Below, piece by piece: positions 8,960 through 18,375 of a stretch of DNA of 64,000 nucleotides; within the stretch, counting starts at the first letter, position 1; every line of letters starts with the position of its first letter. Below the pieces are notes generated by a model. It was not told where the DNA came from. It saw nothing but the letters and a program-made list of their open reading frames with translations, and did not search any database. This DNA is from Streptomyces sp. CBMA29 (GTDB taxonomy: Bacteria > Actinomycetota > Actinomycetes > Streptomycetales > Streptomycetaceae). The stretch lies in assembly GCF_014596445.1 (NCBI RefSeq), contig NZ_MECL01000111.1:1-64000 (forward strand). The letters run 5' to 3'. Made by a program: the position numbers and the translations under genes.

Positions 8960-9910
8960 TCAGTCCTCCGCCGACAGGAAGCCGTTGCGGCGGCGCAGCA
9001 GCAGCGCTGTGAACGCCATCGAGAGCACGAACAGCACGAGGGCGATGACGCACGCCGAGCCGTAGTCGAAGCGCTGGAAGCCGCGTTCGTAGACCAGTTG
9101 CGGCAGGGTGAGGGTCGACTTGTCGGGGTAGCCGGGCTCCACCTGCTGGCCGGAGTTGCCGATCACACCGCTCGCGACCTTCCCCGCGACCAGCGGCTGT
9201 GTGTAGTACTGCATGGTCTGGATGACGCCGGTGACCACCGCGAACATCACGATCGGCGAGATGTTCGGCAGCGTCACGAACCGGAAGCGGTGCCAGGGGC
9301 CCGCGCCGTCCAGTTCGGCGGCCTCGTACTGCTCCTTCGGCACGTCGAGCAGCGCGGCCATGAAGATCACCATCAGGTCGCCGATGCCCCACACGGCCAG
9401 CATGGTCAGCGCGGGCTTGGACCAGTGCGGGTCGGTGAACCAGCCGGGGGTGGGCAGACCGACGTCGCCCAGCAGGTGGTTGACCGGTCCCGTACCGGGG
9501 TTGAGCAGGAAGACGAACGCCATCGTCGCGGCAACCGGCGGGGCCAGGTACGGCAGGTAGAACGCCGTACGGAAGAAGCCCGCGCCCGTCTTGATCTTCG
9601 TGATGAGCAGGCCGATGCCGAGTCCGAACAGCACCCGCAGCGTGACCATCACCAGGACCAGCCACAGCGTGTTGCGCAGCGCGGGCCAGAAGAACGGGTA
9701 GTCCGAGAAGACGTACGACCAGTTCTTGCCGCCCACCCAGGTCGGCGCGTTGATGCCGTTGTACTTCATGAACGAGAAGTAGACGGTGGAGACCAGCGGG
9801 TACACGAAGAAGACGCTGAACCCGATGATCCAGGGGGACAGGAAGGCCGCGGTGCGCAGCGCCGACTTGCGGCGCTTGGCCTTCAGCAGGGGATGGACGG
9901 CGGCGGTCAT
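8960..9910 (-). CDS. csnF: ABC sugar transporter inner-membrane permease (CsnF-like)
   Basis: 316-residue MalF-type carbohydrate ABC permease. Membrane helices begin at about residue 20 (AAFLSPWIIGFSVFFVYPLVS), and the EAA loop is EQYEAAELDGAGPWHRFRFVTLPNISP. The chosen ATG at 9910 shares one base with the stop of the binding-protein gene (TGATG), so the two are coupled. It forms the channel heterodimer with the next gene product. Confidence 0.92.
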   Translation of the reverse strand: MTAAVHPLLKAKRRKSALRTAAFLSPWIIGFSVFFVYPLVSTVYFSFMKYNGINAPTWVGGKNWSYVFSDYPFFWPALRNTLWLVLVMVTLRVLFGLGIGLLITKIKTGAGFFRTAFYLPYLAPPVAATMAFVFLLNPGTGPVNHLLGDVGLPTPGWFTDPHWSKPALTMLAVWGIGDLMVIFMAALLDVPKEQYEAAELDGAGPWHRFRFVTLPNISPIVMFAVVTGVIQTMQYYTQPLVAGKVASGVIGNSGQQVEPGYPDKSTLTLPQLVYERGFQRFDYGSACVIALVLFVLSMAFTALLLRRRNGFLSAED

Positions 9911-11241
9911 CACTTGGCCTGCGCGATGTCCTTGTCGACCTGCGCGTCGACACCCTGGAGACCGGAGTTGAGGTCCTTGGACTTGCCGGACTCGTAGGCG
10001 TAGCCGAAGTCCTGGAGCGTGAGCTGGTACGCGCCGCCGTTGATGCTCGGCGGGGTGGTGGTGCTGTCCGGGTTCTGCGCGATGTCGAGGAAGGTCGTGA
10101 AGCCGGGGTCGGCGTCGAGCTTCGGCGACTTCAGCGCGGCCAGCGTGGAGGGCACGTTGTGGATCGCGTTGGCGAAGGAGACGACCGCGTCGGTGTCGGT
10201 GGTCATGAATTTCACCAGCTCCCAGGCCGCGTTCTTCTTCGTGCTGGTGTTGGCGATGCCGATGATCGTGCCGGACAGGTAGCCCTTGCCGTACGTGCTC
10301 GCCTGGTCGTCGGGGACCGGGAAGGGCGCCACACCGAGGTCGTTCATCCCGGCGTCCTTGGCCATGCCCAGCCGCCACTCGCCGTCCATGCCCATCGCGA
10401 CCTGGCCGGTCAGCAGCGGGTTCTTCGCGCCGAATTCGTCACCGAAGGTGTTGCGGTACTTCTCCAGCTTGCCGAAGCCGCCCAGCGACTTCACCATGTC
10501 CTGCTGCCAGCCGAACATCGCCGCGAAGCCGGGGTCCTTGGCCACCTGGGACTTGCCGCTCGCGTCGAAGTACTTCACACCCCACTGCGCGGCCAGGTGC
10601 GTGGTGGTGGACTCGTAGCCGTGGAAGTTCGGCATGAAGCCGAGCTGGCTGTACGAGTCGCCCTTGGACTTCGTCAGCTTGACCGCGTCGGCCTTGAACT
10701 CGCTCATGGTCTTGGGCGGCGCGCTGATCCCGGCGGCGGCGAACGCCTTCTTGTTGTAGTAGAGGCCGTACGCGTCACCGAGCAGCGGCAGCGTGCAGCG
10801 GGTCCCGTTGAACTGGGTGTACTCCAGCATCGGCTTGGGGAAGGTGGCGGCCGGGTCGATCTTCGACTTCGTCAGGAACGGGCCGAGGTCGGCCATCGAG
10901 CCGGAGGAGCAGAACTGGCCGACGTTGTCGGTGGTGAAGGAGGAGACGACGTCGGGGGCCTTCGAACCGCCCGCGCGCAGCGCCTGGTTGATCTTGTCGT
11001 CGGTGATGTTGCCCTGCACCTTGACGTGGATGTTGGGGTGCGCCTTCTCGAACCGGGCGACGTTGTCGTTGATGGCCTTCAGCTCGTTGGGCGCGGTCCA
11101 GCCGTGCCAGAACGTGATGGAGACGTCCTTGCTGGCGTCGTCGTCGGCCGAGCCGGAACTCTGGCCGGTACATGCGCTCGCGAGCAGCGATATCGCGGCG
11201 GTGGCCGCTACGGCGGCGGCTGCCTTCGTCAGACGGGACAC
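9910..11241 (-). CDS. csnE: Sugar-binding lipoprotein of the csn-type ABC importer (CsnE-like)
   Basis: 443-residue extracellular solute-binding protein family 1. The GTG start at 11241 has GGAGG seven bases upstream; longer in-frame starts lack one. The signal peptide ends in a lipobox-like LLASAC, giving lipid-anchored Cys24. A typical solute-binding start follows (ITFWHGWTAPNELKAINDNVARFEK), then GLYYNKKAF and GMDGEWRLGM. It captures oligosaccharides, by synteny chitosan-derived glucosamine oligomers, for the CsnF/CsnG channel. 156 bases separate it from the repressor gene upstream; no second operator was evident there. Confidence 0.9.
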   Translation of the reverse strand: MSRLTKAAAAVAATAAISLLASACTGQSSGSADDDASKDVSITFWHGWTAPNELKAINDNVARFEKAHPNIHVKVQGNITDDKINQALRAGGSKAPDVVSSFTTDNVGQFCSSGSMADLGPFLTKSKIDPAATFPKPMLEYTQFNGTRCTLPLLGDAYGLYYNKKAFAAAGISAPPKTMSEFKADAVKLTKSKGDSYSQLGFMPNFHGYESTTTHLAAQWGVKYFDASGKSQVAKDPGFAAMFGWQQDMVKSLGGFGKLEKYRNTFGDEFGAKNPLLTGQVAMGMDGEWRLGMAKDAGMNDLGVAPFPVPDDQASTYGKGYLSGTIIGIANTSTKKNAAWELVKFMTTDTDAVVSFANAIHNVPSTLAALKSPKLDADPGFTTFLDIAQNPDSTTTPPSINGGAYQLTLQDFGYAYESGKSKDLNSGLQGVDAQVDKDIAQAK

Positions 11242-11397
11242 TGCGCTTCCTCCGGGGGTCTTCGGGCCTTGCGGGCCTTTCAAGTACTGCTTTCTAGGAC
11301 TGGCTGAGGGTGTGCGGGACCACCGGAGCGGCGGGGTGTGCCGGTCCGCTGGATCTGCGGGGCTTGCGGGTTCTGTGCGGGTCAGGGGGCTTCGGGG

Positions 11398-12624
11398 TCA
11401 GCGCGAGGTGTCGAACACCTCGTCGCGGGTGGTGGCGAGCGCGCTCTCCAGCGCCCCGCTCAGTACGGGGTGGTCCTGGACCGTGCCGAGCACCAGATGC
11501 GGCCGGGGTACGGCCAGTTCGGCGAGTTCGGCCTGGACCAGGGCGCGCAGCGGTTCGCCGCCCGCGACGGTCACATCGCCCGACAGCACGATCATCGCCG
11601 GGTCGAGCACGGCGACCAGCGAGGCCAGACCGATGGCGGTGCCGGTGGCGAACCGGGCGAGCAGTTCGCCGTACGGGCCGCTGTCGGCGCCGGTCTCCTC
11701 ACTCGCGGTGTGCCGCAGCGCGGCCTCGGCGAGCAGTGCGGCGGCGGCGTCCTGCTGGGTGCCGGTGGGGACGTCGACGCCGAGTTCCCTGGCCAGCCGC
11801 AGCACGGCGTTGCAGCCGGCGAGTTCCTGGAAGCCGCCGTTGTTGGCCTTGGTGACGTTGCGGACCAGCGGGGTGCCGGGCACCGGCAGGAAGCCGACCT
11901 CGCCCGCGCCGCCGGTCCAGCCGCGGTGCAGCCGGCCGCCGATGACGATGGCGGCGCCGATGCCCTCCTCGTTCCACAGCAGCACGAAGTCGTCGTGCTC
12001 GCGGGCGGCGCCGATCCGCTGTTCGGCGACGGCGGCGAGATTGACGTCGTTGTCGTACTCCAGCGGCATCGGCAGCGCGGCGGCCAGCTCCTCCAGCAGC
12101 GCGGGCGCGTGCCAGCCGGGCAGGTGGCTGGCGTAGCGCAGCCGTCCGGTGCTCGGGTCGAAGGCGCCCGGCGTGCCTATGACGATCCGGTGCAGGTCGG
12201 AGCGGTTCAGCCCGGCGGCCTTGGCCGCGCCGTCCACGGCCTGCACGACCTGCTCCACCGCGTTGCCCGCCGTGCGGCGGCGCGGGGTGAGCAGCTTGAA
12301 GGCGCCGACGGTACGGCCGGTGATGTCGGCGACCGCGGCCCTGATCCGGTCGGAGTTGACATCGAGTCCCGCCACGTACGCGGCGGCCGGATTGACCGAG
12401 TAGAGCTGCGCGTTGGGGCCGGGGCGGCCCGCCGTGGTGCCGGTGGCCTGGACCAGCCCCGCCGCCTCCAGGCGCGCCAGCAGCTGCGACGCGGTGGGCT
12501 TGGACAGCCCGGTCAGCTTGCCGATCCGGGTACGGGAGAGCGTGCCGTGCTCCAGCAGGAGGTCGAGCGCGGCGCGGTCGTTCATGGCGCGCAGTACGCG
12601 CGGCGTTCCAGGGGTGCCAGCCAT
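11398..12624 (-). CDS. csnR: ROK-family transcriptional repressor (CsnR-like)
   Basis: 408-residue ROK repressor with an N-terminal winged helix-turn-helix (about residues 5-70; SRTRIGKLTGLSKPTASQLLARLEAAGLV) and a C-terminal sugar-kinase-like effector domain (GLDVNSDRIRAAVADITG, GTPGAFDP, EYDNDVNLAA, GIGAAIVIGGRLHRG). The usual ROK cysteine zinc motif is absent after the VGFLPVPG turn. The ATG at 12624 is preferred because GAGGGAGG lies about nine bases before it but directly abuts the alternative ATG at 12633. First gene of the sugar operon and probably autoregulated through the palindrome at 12652-12666. Confidence 0.9.
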   Translation of the reverse strand: MAGTPGTPRVLRAMNDRAALDLLLEHGTLSRTRIGKLTGLSKPTASQLLARLEAAGLVQATGTTAGRPGPNAQLYSVNPAAAYVAGLDVNSDRIRAAVADITGRTVGAFKLLTPRRRTAGNAVEQVVQAVDGAAKAAGLNRSDLHRIVIGTPGAFDPSTGRLRYASHLPGWHAPALLEELAAALPMPLEYDNDVNLAAVAEQRIGAAREHDDFVLLWNEEGIGAAIVIGGRLHRGWTGGAGEVGFLPVPGTPLVRNVTKANNGGFQELAGCNAVLRLARELGVDVPTGTQQDAAAALLAEAALRHTASEETGADSGPYGELLARFATGTAIGLASLVAVLDPAMIVLSGDVTVAGGEPLRALVQAELAELAVPRPHLVLGTVQDHPVLSGALESALATTRDEVFDTSR

Positions 12625-12651
12625 GCGCGCCATCCTCCCTCAGTTCACTGT

Positions 12652-12666
12652 TAGGAAAGTTTCCTA
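12652..12666. promoter_or_regulatory. csnR: operator-like palindrome for the ROK repressor
   Basis: TAGGAAA-G-TTTCCTA is a perfect 7+1+7 palindrome 19 bases upstream of the first possible csnR start codon. AT-rich symmetric boxes of this kind are bound by ROK repressors of chitosanase and csn genes (family knowledge). Binding by this protein is inferred. Confidence 0.78.
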
Positions 12667-12745
12667 TTGGCAAAACGAAAGGTAGGCCCGCCATTGGCGG
12701 AGCGTCAAGGGGGGTCGACGGCAGGACGGCCAAGTCGTTATGAAC

Positions 12746-12780
12746 GAAGCCCCCGGCACCAGCAGGGTGCCAGGGGCTTC
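12746..12780 (-). terminator. hairpin terminator after the MscS gene
   Basis: gaagcccccggcacc (12746-12760) pairs with 12766-12780 around the loop agcag with one C/A mismatch. It insulates the channel gene from the csn operon promoter downstream on the minus strand. Confidence 0.85.
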
Positions 12781-12805
12781 GGAAAAGCGACAGGCGCCGC
12801 GGAGG

Positions 12806-13870
12806 TCAGTGCTCCCCGGAAGCGGGCGAGGGCACGGGCGACGCGGTGCGCGCGTCCTCGACGGCGGTCTGCCGCCGCATCTCGGCCACCTCGGCCGCGC
12901 CCTCGGGCACCGTCGCCTCGGTGACCTCCACCGTCGGCGTACCGCCGGAGATCACGATGCCCGCCTCGTCGAACGCCCGCTTGATCCGCCAGCGCAGCTC
13001 ACGGGCGACATCGGTGGCCCGCCCCGGCATCGTCCTGGCGTGCGTCTGGATCACCACGAAGTCCGTGCCGACCGACTCCAGGCCGAGGACCCGTACGGGC
13101 TCCCAGAGCATCTCGTCCCAGGGGTCCTCCTTGCCCATGTCCTCGCCGGTGGCCGCGATCACCTGGCGCGCCCGCTCCAGGTCCTCGCCCGCGCCGACCT
13201 GCACGTCCACCACGGCCGTCGCCCAGCCCTGGCTCAGGTTGCCGATCCGCTTGACCTCGCCGTTGCGCACGTACCAGATCTCGCCGTTGTCACCGCGCAG
13301 CTTGGTCACCCGCAGGCCCACCTCGATGACGGTGCCGCTGGCCACCCCCGCGTCGATCACGTCGCCGACGCCGTACTGGTCCTCCAGGATCATGAAGACG
13401 CCGGACAGGAAGTCCGTCACCAGATTGCGCGCGCCGAAGCCGATCGCGACCCCGGCGACCCCGGCACTGGCCAGCAGCGGCGCCAGATTGATCTTGAGCA
13501 CCGACAGCACGGTCAGCGCGGCCGTGCCCAGGATCAGGAAGGACGCCACACTGCGCAGCACCGAGCCGATCGCCTCGCTGCGCTGCTTGCGCCGCTCCGC
13601 GTTGACCAGCAGGCCGCCCAGCGCGGTGGAGGCCGCGGCCTCCGCGCCCCGGTTCATCCGGTCGATGAGCCTGCTGATGGTCCGCCGCACCACCGAGCGC
13701 AGCACGATCGCGATGGCCACGATCAGCAGAATGCGCAGCCCCGCGCTCAGCCAGTCCGCCCAGTTCTCCTGTATCCAGCCGCTGGCCCGGTAGACCGACG
13801 CATCACGGTCTCCGGCGGCGAGCGGGAACAGGCGGGACGGTACGGCGGCGGCGGACGTCGCGGTGGGCAC
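12806..13870 (-). CDS. mscS: MscS-family small-conductance mechanosensitive channel
   Basis: 354-residue MscS-type channel that opens under membrane tension to release osmolytes. TM1 is near residues 44-59 (ILLIVAIAIVLRSVVRR), a charged amphipathic stretch follows, and TM2 is LILGTAALTVLSVLKI. The pore helix is APLLASAGVAGVAIGFGARNLVTDFLSG, with the Gly/Ala pattern of TM3. The beta domain has DVIDAGVASGTVIEVGLRVTKLR and YVRNGEVKRIGN. The C-terminal tail is short and acidic. Single gene between a divergent HNH gene and a hairpin terminator. Confidence 0.93.
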   Translation of the reverse strand: MPTATSAAAVPSRLFPLAAGDRDASVYRASGWIQENWADWLSAGLRILLIVAIAIVLRSVVRRTISRLIDRMNRGAEAAASTALGGLLVNAERRKQRSEAIGSVLRSVASFLILGTAALTVLSVLKINLAPLLASAGVAGVAIGFGARNLVTDFLSGVFMILEDQYGVGDVIDAGVASGTVIEVGLRVTKLRGDNGEIWYVRNGEVKRIGNLSQGWATAVVDVQVGAGEDLERARQVIAATGEDMGKEDPWDEMLWEPVRVLGLESVGTDFVVIQTHARTMPGRATDVARELRWRIKRAFDEAGIVISGGTPTVEVTEATVPEGAAEVAEMRRQTAVEDARTASPVPSPASGEH

Positions 13871-14102
13871 TGCGGAACCTCCGGTGGGAAACGAGCCTCC
13901 ACACTAACGGGACGACCGATGCCGTCTCGTTGCCGTGCGCGAGGAGCGGCAGGCCACGATCGTGGGGAGGAACACAGGTGTGCTGCAAAACACCCTCGGT
14001 CCGTTACCCGGGCATGGTGGCGCCATGGGCCGCCTTCCGGAGAGACTTAGGCCAGATCGTCCCGGCGCGAGCCACGTGCCGCCGGCGTTAAAGGAGGCAT
14101 CC

Positions 14103-14639
14103 GTGCCGCATGTCCTGGTCCTGAACGCGTCGTACGAGCCGCTCGGCGTCGTACCGCTCCGCCGTGCGCTTGTCCTCGTGCTCAACAACAAGGCCGTCTG
14201 CCTCGAGGAATCCGGCGCCTATCTGCACAGCGAGACACAGGCGCTGCCCGCGCCCAGTGTCGTGAAGCTCACCAAATTCGTGCGAGTCCCCTTTCGGGGC
14301 ACCGTGCCGCTGACCCGTAGGGCGCTGTTCGCCCGCGACGGCGGCAAGTGCGCGTACTGCGGAGCCGCCGCCACCAGCGTCGACCACGTCATTCCGCGCA
14401 GCCGGGGCGGCCAGCACGCCTGGGAGAACGTGGTGGCCGCGTGCAGACGCTGCAATCACGTGAAAGCCGACCGCCATGTGGCGGAACTGGGCTGGCGGCT
14501 GCGCCATCAACCCGCCCCGCCGTCCGGGCTCGCCTGGCGGATCATCGGGACCGGACATAGGGACCCGCGCTGGTTGCCATACCTGCAACCGTTCGGCGCG
14601 GACGACGCCCTGGCCCGGATCGACGGCATATCAGCCTGA
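14103..14639 (+). CDS. HNH endonuclease family protein
   Basis: 178 residues. The GTG at 14103 is preceded by AAAGGAGG at about five bases. The HNH zinc-finger nuclease has CAYCG (Cys83, Cys86), DHVIPRSRGG (His95) and CRRCN (Cys114, Cys117), which bind zinc and the catalytic metal. A conserved N-terminal NASYEPLGVVPLRRALVLVL region precedes it. Single-domain HNH proteins like this are ubiquitous in actinobacteria and their target is unknown; a repair or DNA-processing role is possible. The upstream 232 bases (13871-14102) hold divergent promoters for this gene and mscS, with no recognised operator. Confidence 0.88.
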   Translation: MPHVLVLNASYEPLGVVPLRRALVLVLNNKAVCLEESGAYLHSETQALPAPSVVKLTKFVRVPFRGTVPLTRRALFARDGGKCAYCGAAATSVDHVIPRSRGGQHAWENVVAACRRCNHVKADRHVAELGWRLRHQPAPPSGLAWRIIGTGHRDPRWLPYLQPFGADDALARIDGISA

Positions 14640-14734
14640 GATCCGGGCTTTCGTGCGTCTCGGGCGCGGTACGGCGGCCGGGAGCACGTCGAGCACGGCG
14701 CGGCGGTCGGTGACCGGCCGGGGCGGGGTGACAC

Positions 14735-14766
14735 GGGGTGACCACAGCGGTCGCCGCGGTCACCCC
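14735..14766. terminator. stem-loop between convergent HNH and GH84 genes
   Basis: ggggtgacc at 14735-14743 pairs with ggtcacccc at 14758-14766; the intervening bases can add a small gcgg/ccgc stem. It includes the GH84 stop codon. Weak as a terminator because no T tract follows on either strand. Confidence 0.4.
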
Positions 14767-17700
14767 GCCACCGCGTACGCCTCGACGCCGAACAGCGAGT
14801 AGCCGAATCTGGTCGCACGGCGCTCGCCCTGCACCCGCACGTACCGGGTGCCGTCCCGCGCGTCCAGCCACACCGTCTCGGTCCCGCCGCCGCCGTCGGT
14901 CACCGTCGCCGCCGTGTGCCAGGTCACTCCATCGGCGGAGGTCCGCACCTGATATCCGGCCGCGTACGCGTCCTGCCAGTGCAGGACGACCTTGCCGACC
15001 CGGGCCGGGGCCGCAAGCTCCACCTGCACCCAGGCGTGGTCGTCCACCGGCGAGGACCAGCGGGTCTCCGGGTCGCCGTCGGCCACCGCGGAGGCCGGGA
15101 AGTCCGGGGTCTCGTCACCCGAGGACGTCGCCGCGCCGCCGCGCAGCAGATCGGGCCCCGCGGTCCGCACCCGCGCCCGTACGGTGATCCGCCGCTCCAC
15201 GGTGCGGCCCGCCACGGTGATCCGCACCGGCAGGCTGTACGTGCCGGGCGCCGTACCCGCGGGCACCGACACGTTCAGCGGCACCGAGGCCGCCGCGCCG
15301 CGCCGCAGCGGGACCGACGCGGGCGCGGTCGCCGTCGCCCCGCCCTTCGGCGCGGCCACCGAGACCGCCGCCTTCTCGTCGCGCGGCAACCCCGAGGCCA
15401 CCGACGCGGTGACCTTCACGGCGGAGCCGCCGATCTCGGCGTCCACCTCCGGCTGGTCGAACGTGACGCGCGGCGCCCCGGCGAACCACGGCACCACCTC
15501 GTGCACCCCGGCGCCGTCCGACAGCCGTACCGCGTCGGCGACGATCCCGGCGGGCAGCTCCGTCCAGTCCCCGGTCAGGCTTCCGATCCGCTGCCAGCCG
15601 CCGCCCGGGGTGTGCGCCTCCACCGCCGCGGGCGCCTTGGTCACCCGGCCGGTGGCCGTGCGCGTGGGCGGGCCCGTGTCCCGCACGGCGATCGGATGCG
15701 GGCCGAAGGGAGAACTTGCCATCGGCCCCGGCGCCGGATCGGCCGCGACGGCGGGGGCGCCCGATCCCGTACGCGTACCGGACGCGGCGATCGTCACGCT
15801 GTCCAGCAGCCGCGCGCCGCCGAAGTCCACCGTCAGCGGACCGGCGTCGGAATCCGCGGCGGTCGAGGTGGAGAGGTCGCCGTCCACCGCGGCCGACGCG
15901 TCGTCGGGACCGCTGGCTGTCGGGGCCACCTCGCCGCTCACCGACACGGTGAACTCCCGCACCGTCACCGCCCCCGACTGCCCGTCGGTCGCGCGCAGCC
16001 GCACCTGGCGGGCGCGGGTGCCCGCGGGGAGCGTCGCCGAGATCACCGCCTGGTCGTGGTACTCGCCGACCCGGTGCCAGCCGGTGCCGTCGTCCGCGGA
16101 CAGTTCGAGGACCGCGTCGTGCAGGAAGTCGTCGGAGCCGCTGCCGTCGCCCATCGCGATCCGCACCGAGCCGACCTGCTTGGCCGTACCGAGATCGACC
16201 CCGAAGGAGTCGTCGGGCTGCGGGGGAGCGTTGCTCGACCAGGCCGTGGAATTCTTGCCGTCCACCATCGCCGACGGGTCGGAGCCCCGCCCCGAGGCGA
16301 GCGTGGCCGTCGCGGTCCTGCCGTCCGCGCGCAGCCCCGACCAGGCGTCGCCGTCGTCGACCGCCCGCGACAGGAAGCCGTCGAGCACGTCCTCGCCGAC
16401 CTTCGCCGTGCCCTGCGTCAGCGCCGCCCGGCCGCGGTCCAGCGACTGCCGGGCCTTCCAGGCCGCCGCGCCGTCGCCCGACGCCTGCGCCACCAGCATG
16501 TCGACCGCGTGCCCGCCCGCCGTCCCGTACGCCGACAGCCGGTCCAGCCACGGCCGCACCTCGGCGCCGAAGGTGCCGTCGGCGAGCCCGTGCAGGGCGT
16601 GCGGGGCGCCGCTCATCACGGTGAAGGCCGACCGCAGCCGGGCCGCCGCCGCCGTCAGCCGGGCGCGGTCGGCGCCGGCGGAATCCTGCGCGGACAGCGC
16701 GGCCCAGAACTCCCTGGTCAGCGGGCGCAGATACGCCGACTCGTCGCCGCCGAGCGCCGACGACGCCTCGTTCCCCGCCAGCGCGCGCAGCGCCGCGCGG
16801 GCCGCCTGATCCGGCCCCGCCAGGTCGTCGATCGCCGCCTGCCAGGAGGCCGCCGGGTCGTAACCGCGCGGATTCCAGGCGAAGTCCGCCGCCGTGAACA
16901 GCGGGATACGGGACGCGGCGGGCTGCTGCATCGCGCTCGCCAGCACCCCCGCCGAGACCGTCGCCACCGCGGGCTGACGGCCGGTGTACGGGCCGAGGAA
17001 GAGCCTGCCCGGCGCGAAGTCGTTCACCGGGTAGTTGTCCACCGTCACCAACGGATGCTTCAACGCGGCTGCCGCGTCCGCCACTTGAGTGCCGGTGATC
17101 CGCGCGGGCAGCACCCCGACACCGGTCCAGGCGACCGTCACGTCCGGACTCAGCGCCTTCGCCAGCGCCGTGCGGTACGGGGTCGTGCCGTCCTGGTAGT
17201 ACTCCGTGGGCAGCAGCGACAGATCGGCGCTGCCGTAGCGCCGCGCCAGATACCCGGCCACCACGTTGGCGACCTTCGCCTGGGCGCGCGCCGCCGCGTC
17301 GGGCCCCGAGCCGAACTCCCGCGCGTCCGCGCCGCAGTGCCACTCGCTGTAGCTCACGTCCTGGAACTGCAACTGGAACGCCCGCACGCCCAGCGCCCAC
17401 ATCGCGTCCAGCTTCCGCTCCAGCGCCCGCTGGTCGGACGTCGACGAGAAGCACATCGCCTGCCCCGGGGCCACCGCCCACGCCAGCGTCACATGGTCCC
17501 GCGTCGCACGCTCCGCCAGCGCCCTGAAGTCCGCGCGCCGGCCCGCCGGATAGGGATCGCGCCACTGCGCCTGCCGGTACGGGTCGTCGCCCGGCGCGTA
17601 CAGATAGCGGTTCTGCTTGGTCCTGGCCAGGAAGTCCAGCTGCGACAACCGCTGGTACTGCGTCCACGGCACGCCGTAGTACCCCTCGGTCACCCCGCGC

Positions 17701-18305
17701 ACCGACGCCGTCGGCCAGTCGCGTACGACCACGCCCGCGAAGCCGCGCTCGCCGCCGGTGTCGTTGATGTCGCCGGTGTCGCCGGTGTCGCTGGTGACGA
17801 GCTGACGCAGCGTCTGCGCCGCGTGGAACAGGCCGTCCTCGCCCACTCCGGCCAGCGCCACCGTGCCGCCGTCCACCGCGAGCCGGTAGCCGCCGGACGC
17901 CAAGTCGTCCTGCTCGGGGGCCTTGAGCGCGGTCAGCCGGGCCTGCGCCGCGTCGCCCGCGTAGACGGTCAGCCCGGACCCCGGCGTGTCCGACCTGCGG
18001 ATCTCCTGGGCGCCCGCGCCGCGCAGCGCGTCTTCGATCACATCGAGCGCGTACGGGTCGGCGTCCGTGCCCGCGACCAGCGTCACCGTCTTCGTCACGC
18101 GCGCGAACTGCCCCTGCGCGCGCAGGCTCTGGGGGCGCGGCCACACCGCCGGGGGCCGAGGGGAGGCCGCGGTGTCCGTCCTGGTCCCGGCGGGCGGTGT
18201 GCTCGGCGGCGCGGGAGCGGCGGTCGCGGCGGGCGACTGGGCCAGCCAGCCGCCGATGAACGTGGCCGCGATGGCTGCGGCGGAACTCCTCCGGAGGGCC
18301 TGCAC
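14760..18305 (-). CDS. secreted GH84 beta-N-acetylglucosaminidase-like protein with F5/8-type carbohydrate domains
   Basis: 1181 residues. The GTG start follows AAGGAGG. A Sec signal peptide of about 30 residues ends near ATAA. A GH20b-like N-terminal domain is followed by the GH84 barrel (RGVTEGYYGVPWT, FLARTKQNRYLYAPGDDPY, WAVAPGQ, WTGVGVLP, DNYPVNDFAPGRLFLGPYTGR). GH84 enzymes cleave terminal N-acetylglucosamine with two neighbouring aspartates; here that site reads Gln315-Asp316 (FQLQFQDVS). Downstream are a helical region, F5/8 type C-like modules around residues 660-780 and at the C-terminus (about 1040-1180), and an NEW3-type Ig-like segment near 960-1030. Probably acts on glycoprotein or mucin-like glycans outside the cell; activity needs testing because of the Gln. 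Confidence 0.87.
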   Translation of the reverse strand: MQALRRSSAAAIAATFIGGWLAQSPAATAAPAPPSTPPAGTRTDTAASPRPPAVWPRPQSLRAQGQFARVTKTVTLVAGTDADPYALDVIEDALRGAGAQEIRRSDTPGSGLTVYAGDAAQARLTALKAPEQDDLASGGYRLAVDGGTVALAGVGEDGLFHAAQTLRQLVTSDTGDTGDINDTGGERGFAGVVVRDWPTASVRGVTEGYYGVPWTQYQRLSQLDFLARTKQNRYLYAPGDDPYRQAQWRDPYPAGRRADFRALAERATRDHVTLAWAVAPGQAMCFSSTSDQRALERKLDAMWALGVRAFQLQFQDVSYSEWHCGADAREFGSGPDAAARAQAKVANVVAGYLARRYGSADLSLLPTEYYQDGTTPYRTALAKALSPDVTVAWTGVGVLPARITGTQVADAAAALKHPLVTVDNYPVNDFAPGRLFLGPYTGRQPAVATVSAGVLASAMQQPAASRIPLFTAADFAWNPRGYDPAASWQAAIDDLAGPDQAARAALRALAGNEASSALGGDESAYLRPLTREFWAALSAQDSAGADRARLTAAAARLRSAFTVMSGAPHALHGLADGTFGAEVRPWLDRLSAYGTAGGHAVDMLVAQASGDGAAAWKARQSLDRGRAALTQGTAKVGEDVLDGFLSRAVDDGDAWSGLRADGRTATATLASGRGSDPSAMVDGKNSTAWSSNAPPQPDDSFGVDLGTAKQVGSVRIAMGDGSGSDDFLHDAVLELSADDGTGWHRVGEYHDQAVISATLPAGTRARQVRLRATDGQSGAVTVREFTVSVSGEVAPTASGPDDASAAVDGDLSTSTAADSDAGPLTVDFGGARLLDSVTIAASGTRTGSGAPAVAADPAPGPMASSPFGPHPIAVRDTGPPTRTATGRVTKAPAAVEAHTPGGGWQRIGSLTGDWTELPAGIVADAVRLSDGAGVHEVVPWFAGAPRVTFDQPEVDAEIGGSAVKVTASVASGLPRDEKAAVSVAAPKGGATATAPASVPLRRGAAASVPLNVSVPAGTAPGTYSLPVRITVAGRTVERRITVRARVRTAGPDLLRGGAATSSGDETPDFPASAVADGDPETRWSSPVDDHAWVQVELAAPARVGKVVLHWQDAYAAGYQVRTSADGVTWHTAATVTDGGGGTETVWLDARDGTRYVRVQGERRATRFGYSLFGVEAYAVAG

Positions 18306-18369
18306 GGTTCCTCCTTGCGGAGTGCTGCACCGACGACGGACGCCGAGCCCATCACTCCGCGCGGTGCGG

Positions 18370-18375
18370 TGTCAA
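18370..18375 (-). promoter_or_regulatory. -35 element of the GH84 gene promoter
   Basis: On the minus strand a perfect TTGACA lies about 65 bases before the GH84 start. With 18-base spacing the -10 would be TGGGCT, a weak match. Inference from sequence only. Confidence 0.45.

Noticed and set aside
12624..12633. csnR start at 12633
   Set aside because: GAGGGAGG directly abuts that ATG, leaving no spacing; the ATG nine bases later fits better.
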